Below are positions 6,923 through 14,472 of a stretch of DNA of 14,775 nt, piece after piece. Within the stretch, counting starts at the first letter, position 1, and each line of letters opens with the position of its first letter. Source of the stretch: an uncultured Bacilli bacterium (GTDB taxonomy: Bacteria > Bacillota_I > Bacilli_A > RFN20 > CAG-826); contig CAKPJO010000016.1 of the NCBI GenBank assembly GCA_934162685.1, positions 1 to 14,775 on the forward strand. The letters are read 5' to 3'. The notes beneath the pieces are model-generated. The model was not told the DNA's origin. It saw only the letters and a program-made list of their open reading frames with translations, and did no database searches. The position numbers were made by a program, and so were the translations under genes.

Positions 6923-8011
6923 CTACGCTATCGGTTTAAGATAGTATTCAAGAGAGTTTACAAGCCCTCTTTTCTTTAGTCATGAATTATTGATTGCTTT
7001 TGTTATACTCCAGCAATGACAAATGTGTTGATATCCTTTTCTTGCATTTAATACGCATTTTGCTTCATTTTCACTTAAACCAAGTTTGATTAATGCTATT
7101 CGCCTAGTGTAAGGTAGTTTCCATTGCTTTCATATTACTACACGTATTGCATTTCTCAACCATTCTCCCAATTTTTCTATTCTACTTTTCATTGATGTCT
7201 TTCGATAGTAGTTAATCCAACTACGCAAGACTTCATTTATCTTCTTAATTCGATAAGTTAAATCTATACTCCAAGAACGTTTAACTAATTTCTTTAGTTT
7301 GAAGAATAATTTCTTAAAACTTTGTTGATGTGGTTTTGCTAACCAACCTTCTTTTGATTTCCAAAATGAAAACCCTAGATATTTTAGGTTATTTGGTCTT
7401 GTGATATGTGTTTTATCGGCATTAACTTTTAGTTTCAGTTTTCTTTCAATAAAAGTAACAATATTCCTCATTACTCTTTCAGCTGAATAATTGGTTTTAA
7501 CCAATATCACACAATCATCTGCATATCTTGCAAAATGCAGTCCCCTTCTTTCTAGTTCTTTATCAAGTTCATTTAAATAAATATTACTTAGTAAAGGTGA
7601 AAGATTTCCTCCTTGCGGTGTTCCTATTTTTGTTTCTTCAAATGCTCCATTCACCATAACACCTGCTCGTAAGTATTTATGAATTAATGCTGTTACATCA
7701 CTGTCATTAACCTTATTATCTACAAGTCTTATGAGTTTATCTTGAGGAACGTTATCAAAGAACTTTTCTAGGTCTAGGTCTATTATCCATTCATATCCTT
7801 GATTAATTAATTCTAAAACTCTATCAATTGCATTTTGACATCTTCTACTTGGTCTAAATCCGTATGAATATTCACTAAATGTAGGTTCAAATATGGGTGT
7901 CATCTTTTGGACTAAAGCTTGCTGAATTATTCCATCAACAACTGTTGGAATACCTAGTTTTCTTACTCCACCGTTTGGCTTTGGTATCTCTATTCTTCTT
8001 ACTGGAAGAGG
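6923..8011 (-). pseudogene. ltrA: Group II intron reverse transcriptase/maturase, 5'-truncated with two in-frame TGA
   Basis: A 363-codon frame. It enters at PLPVRRIEIPKPNGG (the loop before RT1), so roughly the first 60-80 residues are missing; a TAA precedes it at 8012-8014. RT motifs are intact: YSYGFRPSRRCQNAI, IIDLDLEKFFDNV, GTPQGGNLSPLLSNIYLNEL, the catalytic FARYADDCVIL, and NLKYLGFSF. The maturase (X) region follows (RSWINYY). TGA codons fall at 7132-7130 (RVVI-TGA-KQWKLP) and 6982-6980 (NNS-TGA-LKKRG). At the first, family members have a conserved Trp (IWKQWK); the second is also a plausible Trp site. Other Trp codons in the frame are TGG. The frame ends KPIA, TAG. Decay by TGG-to-TGA mutation is the simplest reading. 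The longest uninterrupted piece is 7903-7130 (257 residues). Confidence 0.9.
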
Positions 8012-8248
8012 TTAAATTTAGTGGAATAGTAACTAACTATTACGGTCGTTTGTGATTTTAGAATGTTATGTTTCCTCATCACAAGTTAATCGCCTTATAT
8101 CAAGTTTCTTTTCGTTACCCAATCTATTTGCTACGCGCTTCTTTCATCTCATACCTCGCGATACTAGACTTGCGTTTCACTATGTAGTTATAACAACATT
8201 CCTACTCGGGACTTTCACCCTTTAGATATATATCGTGCCCGTCATACA

Positions 8249-8276
8249 TAAAAAAGCCACGACAATTAAGTCGTGG
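8249..8276 (-). terminator. Intrinsic terminator of the lipoprotein gene and intron target
   Basis: CCACGAC (8276-8270) pairs perfectly with GTCGTGG (8263-8257) around TTAATT, followed by CTTTTTTAT. It lies about 48 bases past the lipoprotein stop. The intron starts right after the T-run. Confidence 0.9.
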
Positions 8277-8323
8277 ACGTGAATCATTTTGATTAACTTT
8301 TGTTCAGATTTAATTATTTCATA

Positions 8324-10738
8324 TTATTCAATTACGTATTGTTTAATAGTTAATTCTACAATATTAGATTTAATACTACCATCAGCGCTTTGAGCTTGAA
8401 GTTTAACTACACCTGCTGTTCCAGTTGATTTAATTTTGAAATCATGGAAGAAATCACTTTTATCGATATAAACTAAACTTGCATCACCTTCAACAACAAC
8501 AAGTTTAATTCCATCTTTAGAAGCACCAATTGGACCAACAGTAATATCAGCTGTAGTAAGATATTTACTGCCATCTAAATTATTATCAATATTAGTTTGT
8601 GCTAATTCTAAAGTAATATTTTCTAAAGAAGTAACTTTCTTTGTGGCTTCAGTTACCATGATAATATAACCTTTTTTATTAATTTTTGTTGAATATGTAC
8701 CATAAACAATTGCTTTTACATTTGATGATTCTAATGGCTTTAAATATAAACTATTATCATATCCTAAGAAATAATATTCAGTACCTGGTTCATCACCATC
8801 AGGAAGCGTAAAGTAACCTTTACCCATAGGAATTCCGTTCTTCTTAATAAATTTATCAACAGTAAGTTCAACTTCAATAGCTTTACCGTTTTTTAATTCC
8901 CCATCAGTAAAGTTCTTAAAATCTGATTGATTAACTTTAGTATAAGTAGTAGCAATTTCTTTTTTATCTAATACTTTAAATTTAGAATCGCTGATTGAAG
9001 GGAACTTTCTAGCGTTATCAACATAGGTAATTGTAGTACCACTTGCTGCGACATAATCGCCAATTTTTATTCCTTGTGGATAATAATCATCTTCGGTTTT
9101 ACAGAATAAATAACCAGAATTATCTTGAATTAATACACCATCTCTATAGAAACCTAATATTTTTCCTGCTGCTGTAACTTCAGCGCCGATTTCCATAGTT
9201 CTAATAGAACTTATTGAAGAATATTCTCCTTCAGTAACGATAATTTCAATTGGCATACTTACTTTATCACCGACTTTAGCAACAATAGTAACTTGGCCAG
9301 GTTTAATACCTTTTAAAGTGTTACCTTCAAGAGTAGCAAATTCATTACCTTTAATTATTTCAAAAGTAGGAGTGCCAGTTAATCCTTCTGGTAAAGTAGC
9401 AGATAAAGTAATGGTTTGATCTTGAGCTACTTTAGAATTACTAGCAACACAAATAATATTATTTATATCTTTTGATTCATTATGAATAATGGTTCCTTCA
9501 TCAGTTAAATCAATGGATACTGTATTTCTATAATTAGTGAAATTGCCTTCAAGAGTTACATAATCTCCAGCTTCTATTTTTTGTTTATTCCAATAAGATT
9601 TAACTGTGCTTACATTACCATATTTATTAAATTTAGCTTGATAATTGGTAGACCCATAAGTGAAGTTGAAGATTGCGTCTTTAGCACCTGTTTGTTCAGC
9701 ACTTGAAAAATCTCCTGTTATATACTTACCTGTAATTTTAATACGTGACCCAGCTAATTTTGGAGAAGCATTATATGCGATAATATCGGCTTCTTTTTTA
9801 ACTTCATAACATAAAGGTTCTTGAACGGTCATGTTAGATTTAAGAACACATGCATCTTCGATAAAAGAACCACTAACGTTGCCTGCAAGTTGTAATCCAT
9901 AATTACCATTATCTACTTGGGCAGTTACTAAAACAGCTTTATTCATAACTACACGACCATTTTCAAAACCATCTCCTGGATTACCTGCAGTTTCAAGTCT
10001 ATTCATGTTATAAACATAAAAACCATTTTTACCATCCATTAAATAGAAAGTATTACCATAAGAAGCAGTAACGATACCTCTAACAGTGACTAATTTACCA
10101 TTATAATTGTCGACATTGTCCTTAATGTCCTTAATTCTTAATACTTCTTTAGATTCAAATTCAAATGGTGTTTCTTCGTATCCATCTTTAGAAATAATAC
10201 CAGCAACGGTACCTTTATCTAATAAAATAATATCGTTCCCTTTTGTATAAGCAAAATCTCCACCTTTTCTAATATCAATTTTGAAATCTGTTATTTCTAA
10301 ACCGTTTTCATCTTTAACAACTGTTTTGATAGTTTCACCATGGAATAATTTTCCTTCAAAAGAAACATTTAATTTAAGTAAAACTGCTTCATTAATATCG
10401 AATTCAGTTTCATAAGAATTGTAGCCTTCTTTACTAATTTGAATTTTAACGTGCCCTTTACCATTTAAAGAAATTTTATTACCATCTATAGTAATAAATT
10501 CTTTACCTTCAAGGATTTCAATTTTTGCGTTTTTAAGTACGTTTCCATCCTGATCTTTGACATTAATAATAATTATTTGTCCAACTGATTTTTCACCTTC
10601 TAAGGTTACTAATAAAGTCTTTTTGTTAGACTCTACTGTTGTATTGCTTCCGGTAGCATCACCACAACTTGTTATAGAAATTGCACCAACTACGCTTAGT
10701 GCACATAATAGCGAGAGCGTTAGTAATCTTTTTTTCAT
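8324..10738 (-). CDS. Large secreted lipoprotein with Ig-like and OB-like domains
   Basis: 804 residues. The N-terminus MKKRLLTLSLLCALSVVGAISITSCG is a lipoprotein signal, cleaved before Cys25 (ITSC lipobox), so it is anchored on the outer face of the membrane. Two tandem related Ig-like repeats lie at about 41-117 and 122-197 (each with a 'KD-(Q/E)-(D/N)-G' turn and a closing 'SK-(E/D)-GY' motif). An OB-like domain follows at about 203-300 (NGKLVTVRGIVTASYGNTFYLMDGKNGFYVY, here as VTVRGIVTASYGNTFYLMDG), another near 325-412, a BIG_2-like domain near 428-502, a further OB-like domain near 507-592, and C-terminal beta domains to 804. OB folds of this kind occur beside extracellular nucleases and in surface proteins, but there is no catalytic domain here. 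A binding or structural role is likely; the ligand is unknown. AGGAGG six bases upstream sets the start. It is monocistronic, with its own promoter and terminator. Confidence 0.88.
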   Translation of the reverse strand: MKKRLLTLSLLCALSVVGAISITSCGDATGSNTTVESNKKTLLVTLEGEKSVGQIIIINVKDQDGNVLKNAKIEILEGKEFITIDGNKISLNGKGHVKIQISKEGYNSYETEFDINEAVLLKLNVSFEGKLFHGETIKTVVKDENGLEITDFKIDIRKGGDFAYTKGNDIILLDKGTVAGIISKDGYEETPFEFESKEVLRIKDIKDNVDNYNGKLVTVRGIVTASYGNTFYLMDGKNGFYVYNMNRLETAGNPGDGFENGRVVMNKAVLVTAQVDNGNYGLQLAGNVSGSFIEDACVLKSNMTVQEPLCYEVKKEADIIAYNASPKLAGSRIKITGKYITGDFSSAEQTGAKDAIFNFTYGSTNYQAKFNKYGNVSTVKSYWNKQKIEAGDYVTLEGNFTNYRNTVSIDLTDEGTIIHNESKDINNIICVASNSKVAQDQTITLSATLPEGLTGTPTFEIIKGNEFATLEGNTLKGIKPGQVTIVAKVGDKVSMPIEIIVTEGEYSSISSIRTMEIGAEVTAAGKILGFYRDGVLIQDNSGYLFCKTEDDYYPQGIKIGDYVAASGTTITYVDNARKFPSISDSKFKVLDKKEIATTYTKVNQSDFKNFTDGELKNGKAIEVELTVDKFIKKNGIPMGKGYFTLPDGDEPGTEYYFLGYDNSLYLKPLESSNVKAIVYGTYSTKINKKGYIIMVTEATKKVTSLENITLELAQTNIDNNLDGSKYLTTADITVGPIGASKDGIKLVVVEGDASLVYIDKSDFFHDFKIKSTGTAGVVKLQAQSADGSIKSNIVELTIKQYVIE

Positions 10739-10781
10739 ATGTTCCTCCTTTTAATTTTTTAAATAAATTAAGCAATGCATT

Positions 10782-10829
10782 TCGTAATATTTTACGATTA
10801 ATTGTATTAAATTTTATAAAATTTTACAA
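10782..10829 (-). promoter_or_regulatory. Promoter and operator-like dyad of the lipoprotein gene
   Basis: TTGTAA (4 of 6) at 10829-10824, a 17-base spacer, then TACAAT (5 of 6) at 10806-10801. A perfect dyad TCGTAA-TATT-TTACGA (10782-10797) covers the expected transcription start, where a bound repressor would block the polymerase. The regulator is unknown. Confidence 0.55.
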
Positions 10830-10833
10830 GTGA

Positions 10834-11184
10834 TTAGTTATAAAAATAATACTTTTTTGCAAGTTTAAAGAAGAATTCTTTTCCATATCCTTGATGACGA
10901 TAATCCGCTTTAATAAATAAATCTTCTAAATGTGCTTTTACATTAGCAGCAAACGAAGAAAAAATAGGATAATATATTGCATAGCCAACATCTTCACCTT
11001 TATCATTTTCCGCAATAAAGGCAGTTGCAACTGACTTTTCAAAAAGTTAGTAGCATAACATTTCAATAGAACCAGTCATATTATTAGGTCTTTTTTCATA
11101 AATTGCTAAACCATTTATTAATTCGTACAACAAATTAATATCTTCTTTTGTTGCTTTTCTTATAATTAAATTTTCATTTTTCAT
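10834..11184 (-). pseudogene. SSAT-like GNAT acetyltransferase, nonsense-broken and truncated
   Basis: Starts MKNENLIIRKATKEDINLLY at ATG 11184 with AGGAG six bases upstream, a normal GNAT opening. A TAA at 11049-11047 interrupts codon 46 (EMLCY-TAA-LFEKS), where relatives often have Trp (RDWIFEKK). The frame then continues: VATAFIAEN, VGYAIYYPIFSSFAANVKAHLEDLFIK and the acetyl-CoA loop YRHQGYGKEFFFKLAKK. It ends after 116 codons, lacking the last ~45 residues (EW.CLDWN.PSI.FY). Those missing residues occur in the fragment at 6679-6831, about 4 kb downstream. The family acetylates polyamines or similar amines; this copy is very probably dead. Confidence 0.85.
10922..10959. repeat. 38-base direct repeat, copy 2 (GNAT pseudogene)
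   Basis: Same orientation and 34/38 identical to 6794-6831, with four scattered substitutions. It lies inside the GNAT pseudogene and encodes SSFAANVKAHLE. Confidence 0.75.
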
Positions 11185-11267
11185 ACTCTACTCCTAAAAG
11201 ATAATTATATTAATGAATTAATATTAAGAATTAAATTTTCTTATTTGCTTTTTCATATTTAACGACT

Positions 11268-13130
11268 TTATTCAACAGCTTTCAGACTCTCATTCATCTT
11301 TGTTTTTACTATTTTCGGTCTAAGCATTAGCGTTACTAACAAAGTAAACCCAAAAACGATAAACGGAATCAAGAGCCACATAAACCAACTGACATTTCCT
11401 ACTGTTCCGAACCCTATCGTTTTGAACACCAGCGTTGCAAGTCCTATTCCCACAGGATAGCCGAGTAAAATGCCAAAAAACGTACTTATATATATTTCTC
11501 GGTAGATGTATCCGCATATTTCCATGTCGTGGTATCCGAGTACCATGAGCGTTGCTATTTCTCTTTCTCTTTCGCTTATATTTATTGTCGTAAGAGTATT
11601 TATTACAACCATAGTTAGAAACCCGGCAAAAGCAACGACCACTATCGCTATACCGATAATCGCTGGCGAACCGAAATTACCAAAAAGGCACATGTCAAGA
11701 AGAGCAAGTCCAGCAAAAATGAGTCCCGTTGAAACAGCGACAGATATAAGCATCATTAAAAATCTCGTTTTATACCTGAAAACGTTTCTCATTGAAGATT
11801 TATACTTAAACGAAAGTCGTTTCCATATAAAAGGAATTCTCTCAAGTAGTATTCTTTTACCTTTTTTCGGCGGCTTTGGACGTAAAAGATCGGCGGGAGC
11901 GTTATTAGCAAGCCGCATTCCAATGGAAAATACCACAATTAACGTAGCCGCTATAATTACGCCAAGCGATATAAAGTAATAACTCGGATTAACCACTACC
12001 GATATCGGGGGCATAACATAACTATAACCAAAAACAAAACATATCAGCCAAGAAACGCCGTACCCGACAAAGAAGCCGACTCCCCCGCCAATAGCAAGCG
12101 CAACAAGTGCAAAGAACACATATCTAAGTACGATACTCTTCGAGCTATATCCGAGCGTTTTAAGGCAAGCAATTTGCGAGCGTTCTTCATCCATAAGCCG
12201 CATCATAGAGGATAACACAACGAGAAGTGTTACCCCAATAAAAATCACCATTAAAATATTTCCTATTCCACGCACTTTGTTTGTGCTTGCAATAATCGAT
12301 TTAAAACTATAATTATCGTAAAGCGTGATTATGCGTATGTCTTCGCCTAAAAGTCTCGTAAGTTCATTCTTTTCTTTCTCAACGTATTTTTCATAAGTAT
12401 AAGAAAAAGATTTGAATAAATCCCGATTTTTCCCTTTTATATACAAATCGCCTTTCGGCATAATTGTGCATATGTCTCTGGGACAATACAAGATATTTTG
12501 AAGCAGGTCGAGTTTATTTATATCAGACATATTATCGGGGATTTCGGTATCTTCTGGGTTGTTATAACTCGGCTCTCCGTCCTTGCCGAACGTAAGAGGG
12601 CTTCGCACTATCCCTTTAATAGTAACATTTATTTTGTATTCCCTCGGCAAATTCAATGCTGAAGCAATATCTATTTCAACTTGTTGGCCTATAGAATACC
12701 CTTTTATTATATTATCCTTTTCTTCTGCATAAACACAGTTTATGTCATCGACTGTTATTCTCTCGCCTTCTACGAGTTCAAATGTATTGATTTTCGTGTT
12801 TTCAAGGTCAAGAAAATATAATCGAAGTGATCTTTTCTTTTCCATCTGAATATCGATGGACATTCCCTCTTCGACATTACCATCTCCATAATGATTTTTT
12901 ACTACAGAGATTTGTTCATCAGTAAATCTTCCAGTTTTGCTCTTCACGATAAAATCGCTTACGTTTTGTTTTGTATAATAATTCTCGATGCTGTCTTTAA
13001 TCATATCTGTCGGCGAGCCAATTCCCGATATAAATCCTACTGATATAAGAACAATACCGCAAAGAGAAAGTAGACGTATTAGATGCTTTTTAAACATCCT
13101 GCGAACTGTTTTCAAGTATGTTTTCACCAT
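11268..13130 (-). CDS. FtsX-type ABC transporter permease
   Basis: 620 residues in the MacB/FtsX permease superfamily. One membrane helix at about 18-38 is followed by a large extracytoplasmic domain (about 40-285, rich in charged residues). Three helices at about 290-310, 335-368 and 385-405 form the first FtsX core. A cytoplasmic linker (about 406-450; LLRPKPPKKGKRI) precedes a second core with helices at about 455-478, 488-512, 545-572 and 583-605. Coupling segments ACLKTLGYSSKSI and ATLMVLGYHDMEI contact the ATPase. Such transporters move peptides or lipids or act as mechanical sensors rather than importing nutrients; the substrate is unknown. The start ATG overlaps the ATPase stop (ATGGTGA), so the two are co-translated. 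Higher GC than neighbours suggests acquisition. No terminator is evident after it. Confidence 0.93.
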   Translation of the reverse strand: MVKTYLKTVRRMFKKHLIRLLSLCGIVLISVGFISGIGSPTDMIKDSIENYYTKQNVSDFIVKSKTGRFTDEQISVVKNHYGDGNVEEGMSIDIQMEKKRSLRLYFLDLENTKINTFELVEGERITVDDINCVYAEEKDNIIKGYSIGQQVEIDIASALNLPREYKINVTIKGIVRSPLTFGKDGEPSYNNPEDTEIPDNMSDINKLDLLQNILYCPRDICTIMPKGDLYIKGKNRDLFKSFSYTYEKYVEKEKNELTRLLGEDIRIITLYDNYSFKSIIASTNKVRGIGNILMVIFIGVTLLVVLSSMMRLMDEERSQIACLKTLGYSSKSIVLRYVFFALVALAIGGGVGFFVGYGVSWLICFVFGYSYVMPPISVVVNPSYYFISLGVIIAATLIVVFSIGMRLANNAPADLLRPKPPKKGKRILLERIPFIWKRLSFKYKSSMRNVFRYKTRFLMMLISVAVSTGLIFAGLALLDMCLFGNFGSPAIIGIAIVVVAFAGFLTMVVINTLTTINISEREREIATLMVLGYHDMEICGYIYREIYISTFFGILLGYPVGIGLATLVFKTIGFGTVGNVSWFMWLLIPFIVFGFTLLVTLMLRPKIVKTKMNESLKAVE

Positions 13131-13825
13131 TCTATCTCCTCAATCGATTTAGGATTGTCATTTGTTTTGATGCTTTCTATTCTTCCGCTTTTTATCCTTA
13201 TTACCTTATCTGCCATATCTTTAAGCGCGGCATTATGCGTTACGACGATAATGAGTTTTTTGCGTTCACGAGACAAATCTTGTAAAAGTTTCAATATTTT
13301 TTTTCCGGTAATGTAATCAAGCGCCCCAGTTGGCTCGTCACATAATATCAACTTAGGATTTTTGGCAATCGCACGAGCAATCGAAACTCTTTGCTGTTCG
13401 CCTCCGGATAATTCCGCAGGAAAATTGTTCAATCTATCCGCAAGTCCAACTGATTCAAGTACCATTCTTGGATTGAGATGATTGTCGCATATTTCAACGG
13501 CAATTTCTACGTTTTCAAGTGCGGTAAGGTTAGGCATCAGATTGTAGAACTGGAAGACGAAACCTACATCATGACGTCGATAGTCGGTCAATTTCTTTTT
13601 ATTGAACGAAGTTACATTTTGCCCATCAAGATCAATCTCTCCACTCGTTGCCGTGTCCATTCCTCCTAAAAGATTTAAAAGAGTAGTTTTACCCGCTCCG
13701 GACTCGCCGAGAATCACTACAAATTCGCCTTCATTCAAATCAAACGTAACATCTTCTACGGCAGGTACAGTCAAAGAACCAGTATAATATTCTTTTCTTA
13801 CGTTTTTCAAAGATAATATTTTCAT
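13124..13825 (-). CDS. ABC transporter ATP-binding protein (MacB/LolD type)
   Basis: 233 residues from ATG at 13825, chosen because AAGGAGG lies seven to eight bases upstream; an in-frame ATG at 13846 would put that site inside the gene. All ATPase motifs are intact: Walker A GESGAGKTT at 40-48, Q-loop Gln92, signature LSGGEQQR at 139-146, Walker B LILCDEPTG at 159-167, ALD D-loop, and H-loop His197. It powers the FtsX-type permease that overlaps its stop. It ends in TGA, the only intact gene here to do so. Codon use (GCG, CGC, GGC) differs from the AT-rich neighbours, fitting a transferred two-gene unit. Confidence 0.95.
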   Translation of the reverse strand: MKILSLKNVRKEYYTGSLTVPAVEDVTFDLNEGEFVVILGESGAGKTTLLNLLGGMDTATSGEIDLDGQNVTSFNKKKLTDYRRHDVGFVFQFYNLMPNLTALENVEIAVEICDNHLNPRMVLESVGLADRLNNFPAELSGGEQQRVSIARAIAKNPKLILCDEPTGALDYITGKKILKLLQDLSRERKKLIIVVTHNAALKDMADKVIRIKSGRIESIKTNDNPKSIEEIEW

Positions 13826-14220
13826 ATATTTGCCTCCTTTTTCCATATTTTTTAATCGTTGAGATTTAAATAAAAGTCATTTTCAATTATAAAAAATAAT
13901 AATGGCACGCATACTTTTTTTGAATAATTTTAGCAACGCTTTCTTAATCTATCTTATTACAAAGAAATAAATAGCTGTCTAACATTATTTGTGTTCTATT
14001 TTTTAATTTTTTTTGCTCAATTAAGATAGATTTCTTTTCAAAAATTTTTGCAGGTTATTATTGATATTTTATGCTAACACACCAAGTTCATGTGCGTGCT
14101 TATAGCATCTATACGCATAGCTATAATTATATTTGATTTGATAACCATCCCATTTTAGCTTTCAAAAAGCAATTTCTTGCTTTTCTATATAATTGCAGGA
14201 TAGTTAATGTTCATAATTCA
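13826..14220. other. Intergenic region upstream of the ABC/FtsX operon
   Basis: No intact gene. A TATAAT on the minus strand at 13891-13886, about 60 bases before the ATPase start, may be its -10 box; no convincing -35. An 11-base inverted repeat (AATCTATCTTA 13946-13956, TAAGATAGATT 14022-14032) flanks a T-rich stretch. A decayed ORF tail lies at 14069-14161. Confidence 0.5.
14069..14161 (-). pseudogene. Unrecognised ORF tail (decayed)
   Basis: After an in-frame TGA at 14164-14162, 30 codons read KLKWDGYQIKYNYSYAYRCY and then KHAHELGVLA before TAA. The aromatic, charged content and codon choice look like a real C-terminus, not random AT-rich DNA. Upstream in the same frame it continues through the TGA (EIAF-TGA-KLKW) to a TAA near 14208. 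I do not recognise the family. Confidence 0.3.
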
Positions 14221-14391
14221 TTATGCTATGCAAAGCACTAAACAATATCTTCCTATTGAACAATCCGGATGGATTTTAGTTAGGATAATTTTCTTTTCTT
14301 TATTAATATGCATTCTAACTGACATCATACCTGTTCCATCATTAATTCCTGGAATAGTAATCTCTTTCATATCGTTAAAATTAATTAACAT
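14221..14391 (-). pseudogene. Truncated cupin-domain protein
   Basis: Starts MLINFNDMKEITIPGINDGT at ATG 14391 and continues through KIHPDCSIG, matching the N-terminus of small single-cupin proteins (typically ~105-115 residues with 'HPGGSIGLHRHE...' next). At that point the reading changes to an unrelated RYCLVLCIA and TAA, for 56 residues. The metal-binding His motifs of the cupin barrel are therefore absent and the protein cannot be functional. GGATGGTGAT before the start and an extended -10 upstream remain intact, which suggests recent breakage by deletion. It lies 81 bases after the exporter gene's stop. Confidence 0.75.
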
Positions 14392-14416
14392 ATCATCACC
14401 ATCCTTTATTAATAAA

Positions 14417-14425
14417 ATTATACCA
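14417..14425 (-). promoter_or_regulatory. Extended -10 promoter of the cupin remnant
   Basis: TGG-TATAAT at 14425-14417 is a perfect extended -10 element (TGnTATAAT), 25 bases before the start codon. No clear -35 precedes it, which is common for extended -10 promoters. Confidence 0.6.
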
Positions 14426-14472
14426 AGAAATATATTTTTTTACCACATTGCTGCCTATGATTTCACTCATAT

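Larger units (their letters stand above)
6832..8247 (-). mobile_element. Degenerate group II intron, group IIC-like, internally deleted
   Basis: The 5' end is taken as GTATGAC at 8247-8241 (close to the GUGYG consensus), immediately after the T-run of the lipoprotein terminator. The region 8241-8020 reads like domain I, including GGGTGAAAGTCCCG near 8222-8208. The 3' end is ...CTACTCGAT at 6840-6832, with domains V and VI intact. Total 1416 bp against the usual 2-3 kb. Domain I sequence joins the middle of the reverse transcriptase frame at about 8012, so the rest of the internal RNA domains and the protein's N-terminus are gone. Insertion directly behind a hairpin terminator, and a CGC rather than AGC triad in domain V, both fit group IIC; the class is an inference. 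Confidence 0.85.

Noticed and set aside
11320..13787. Open frames on the plus strand and in other frames across the ABC/FtsX genes
   Set aside because: Antisense or out-of-frame shadows; the ATPase and permease motifs are all in the minus-strand frames given.
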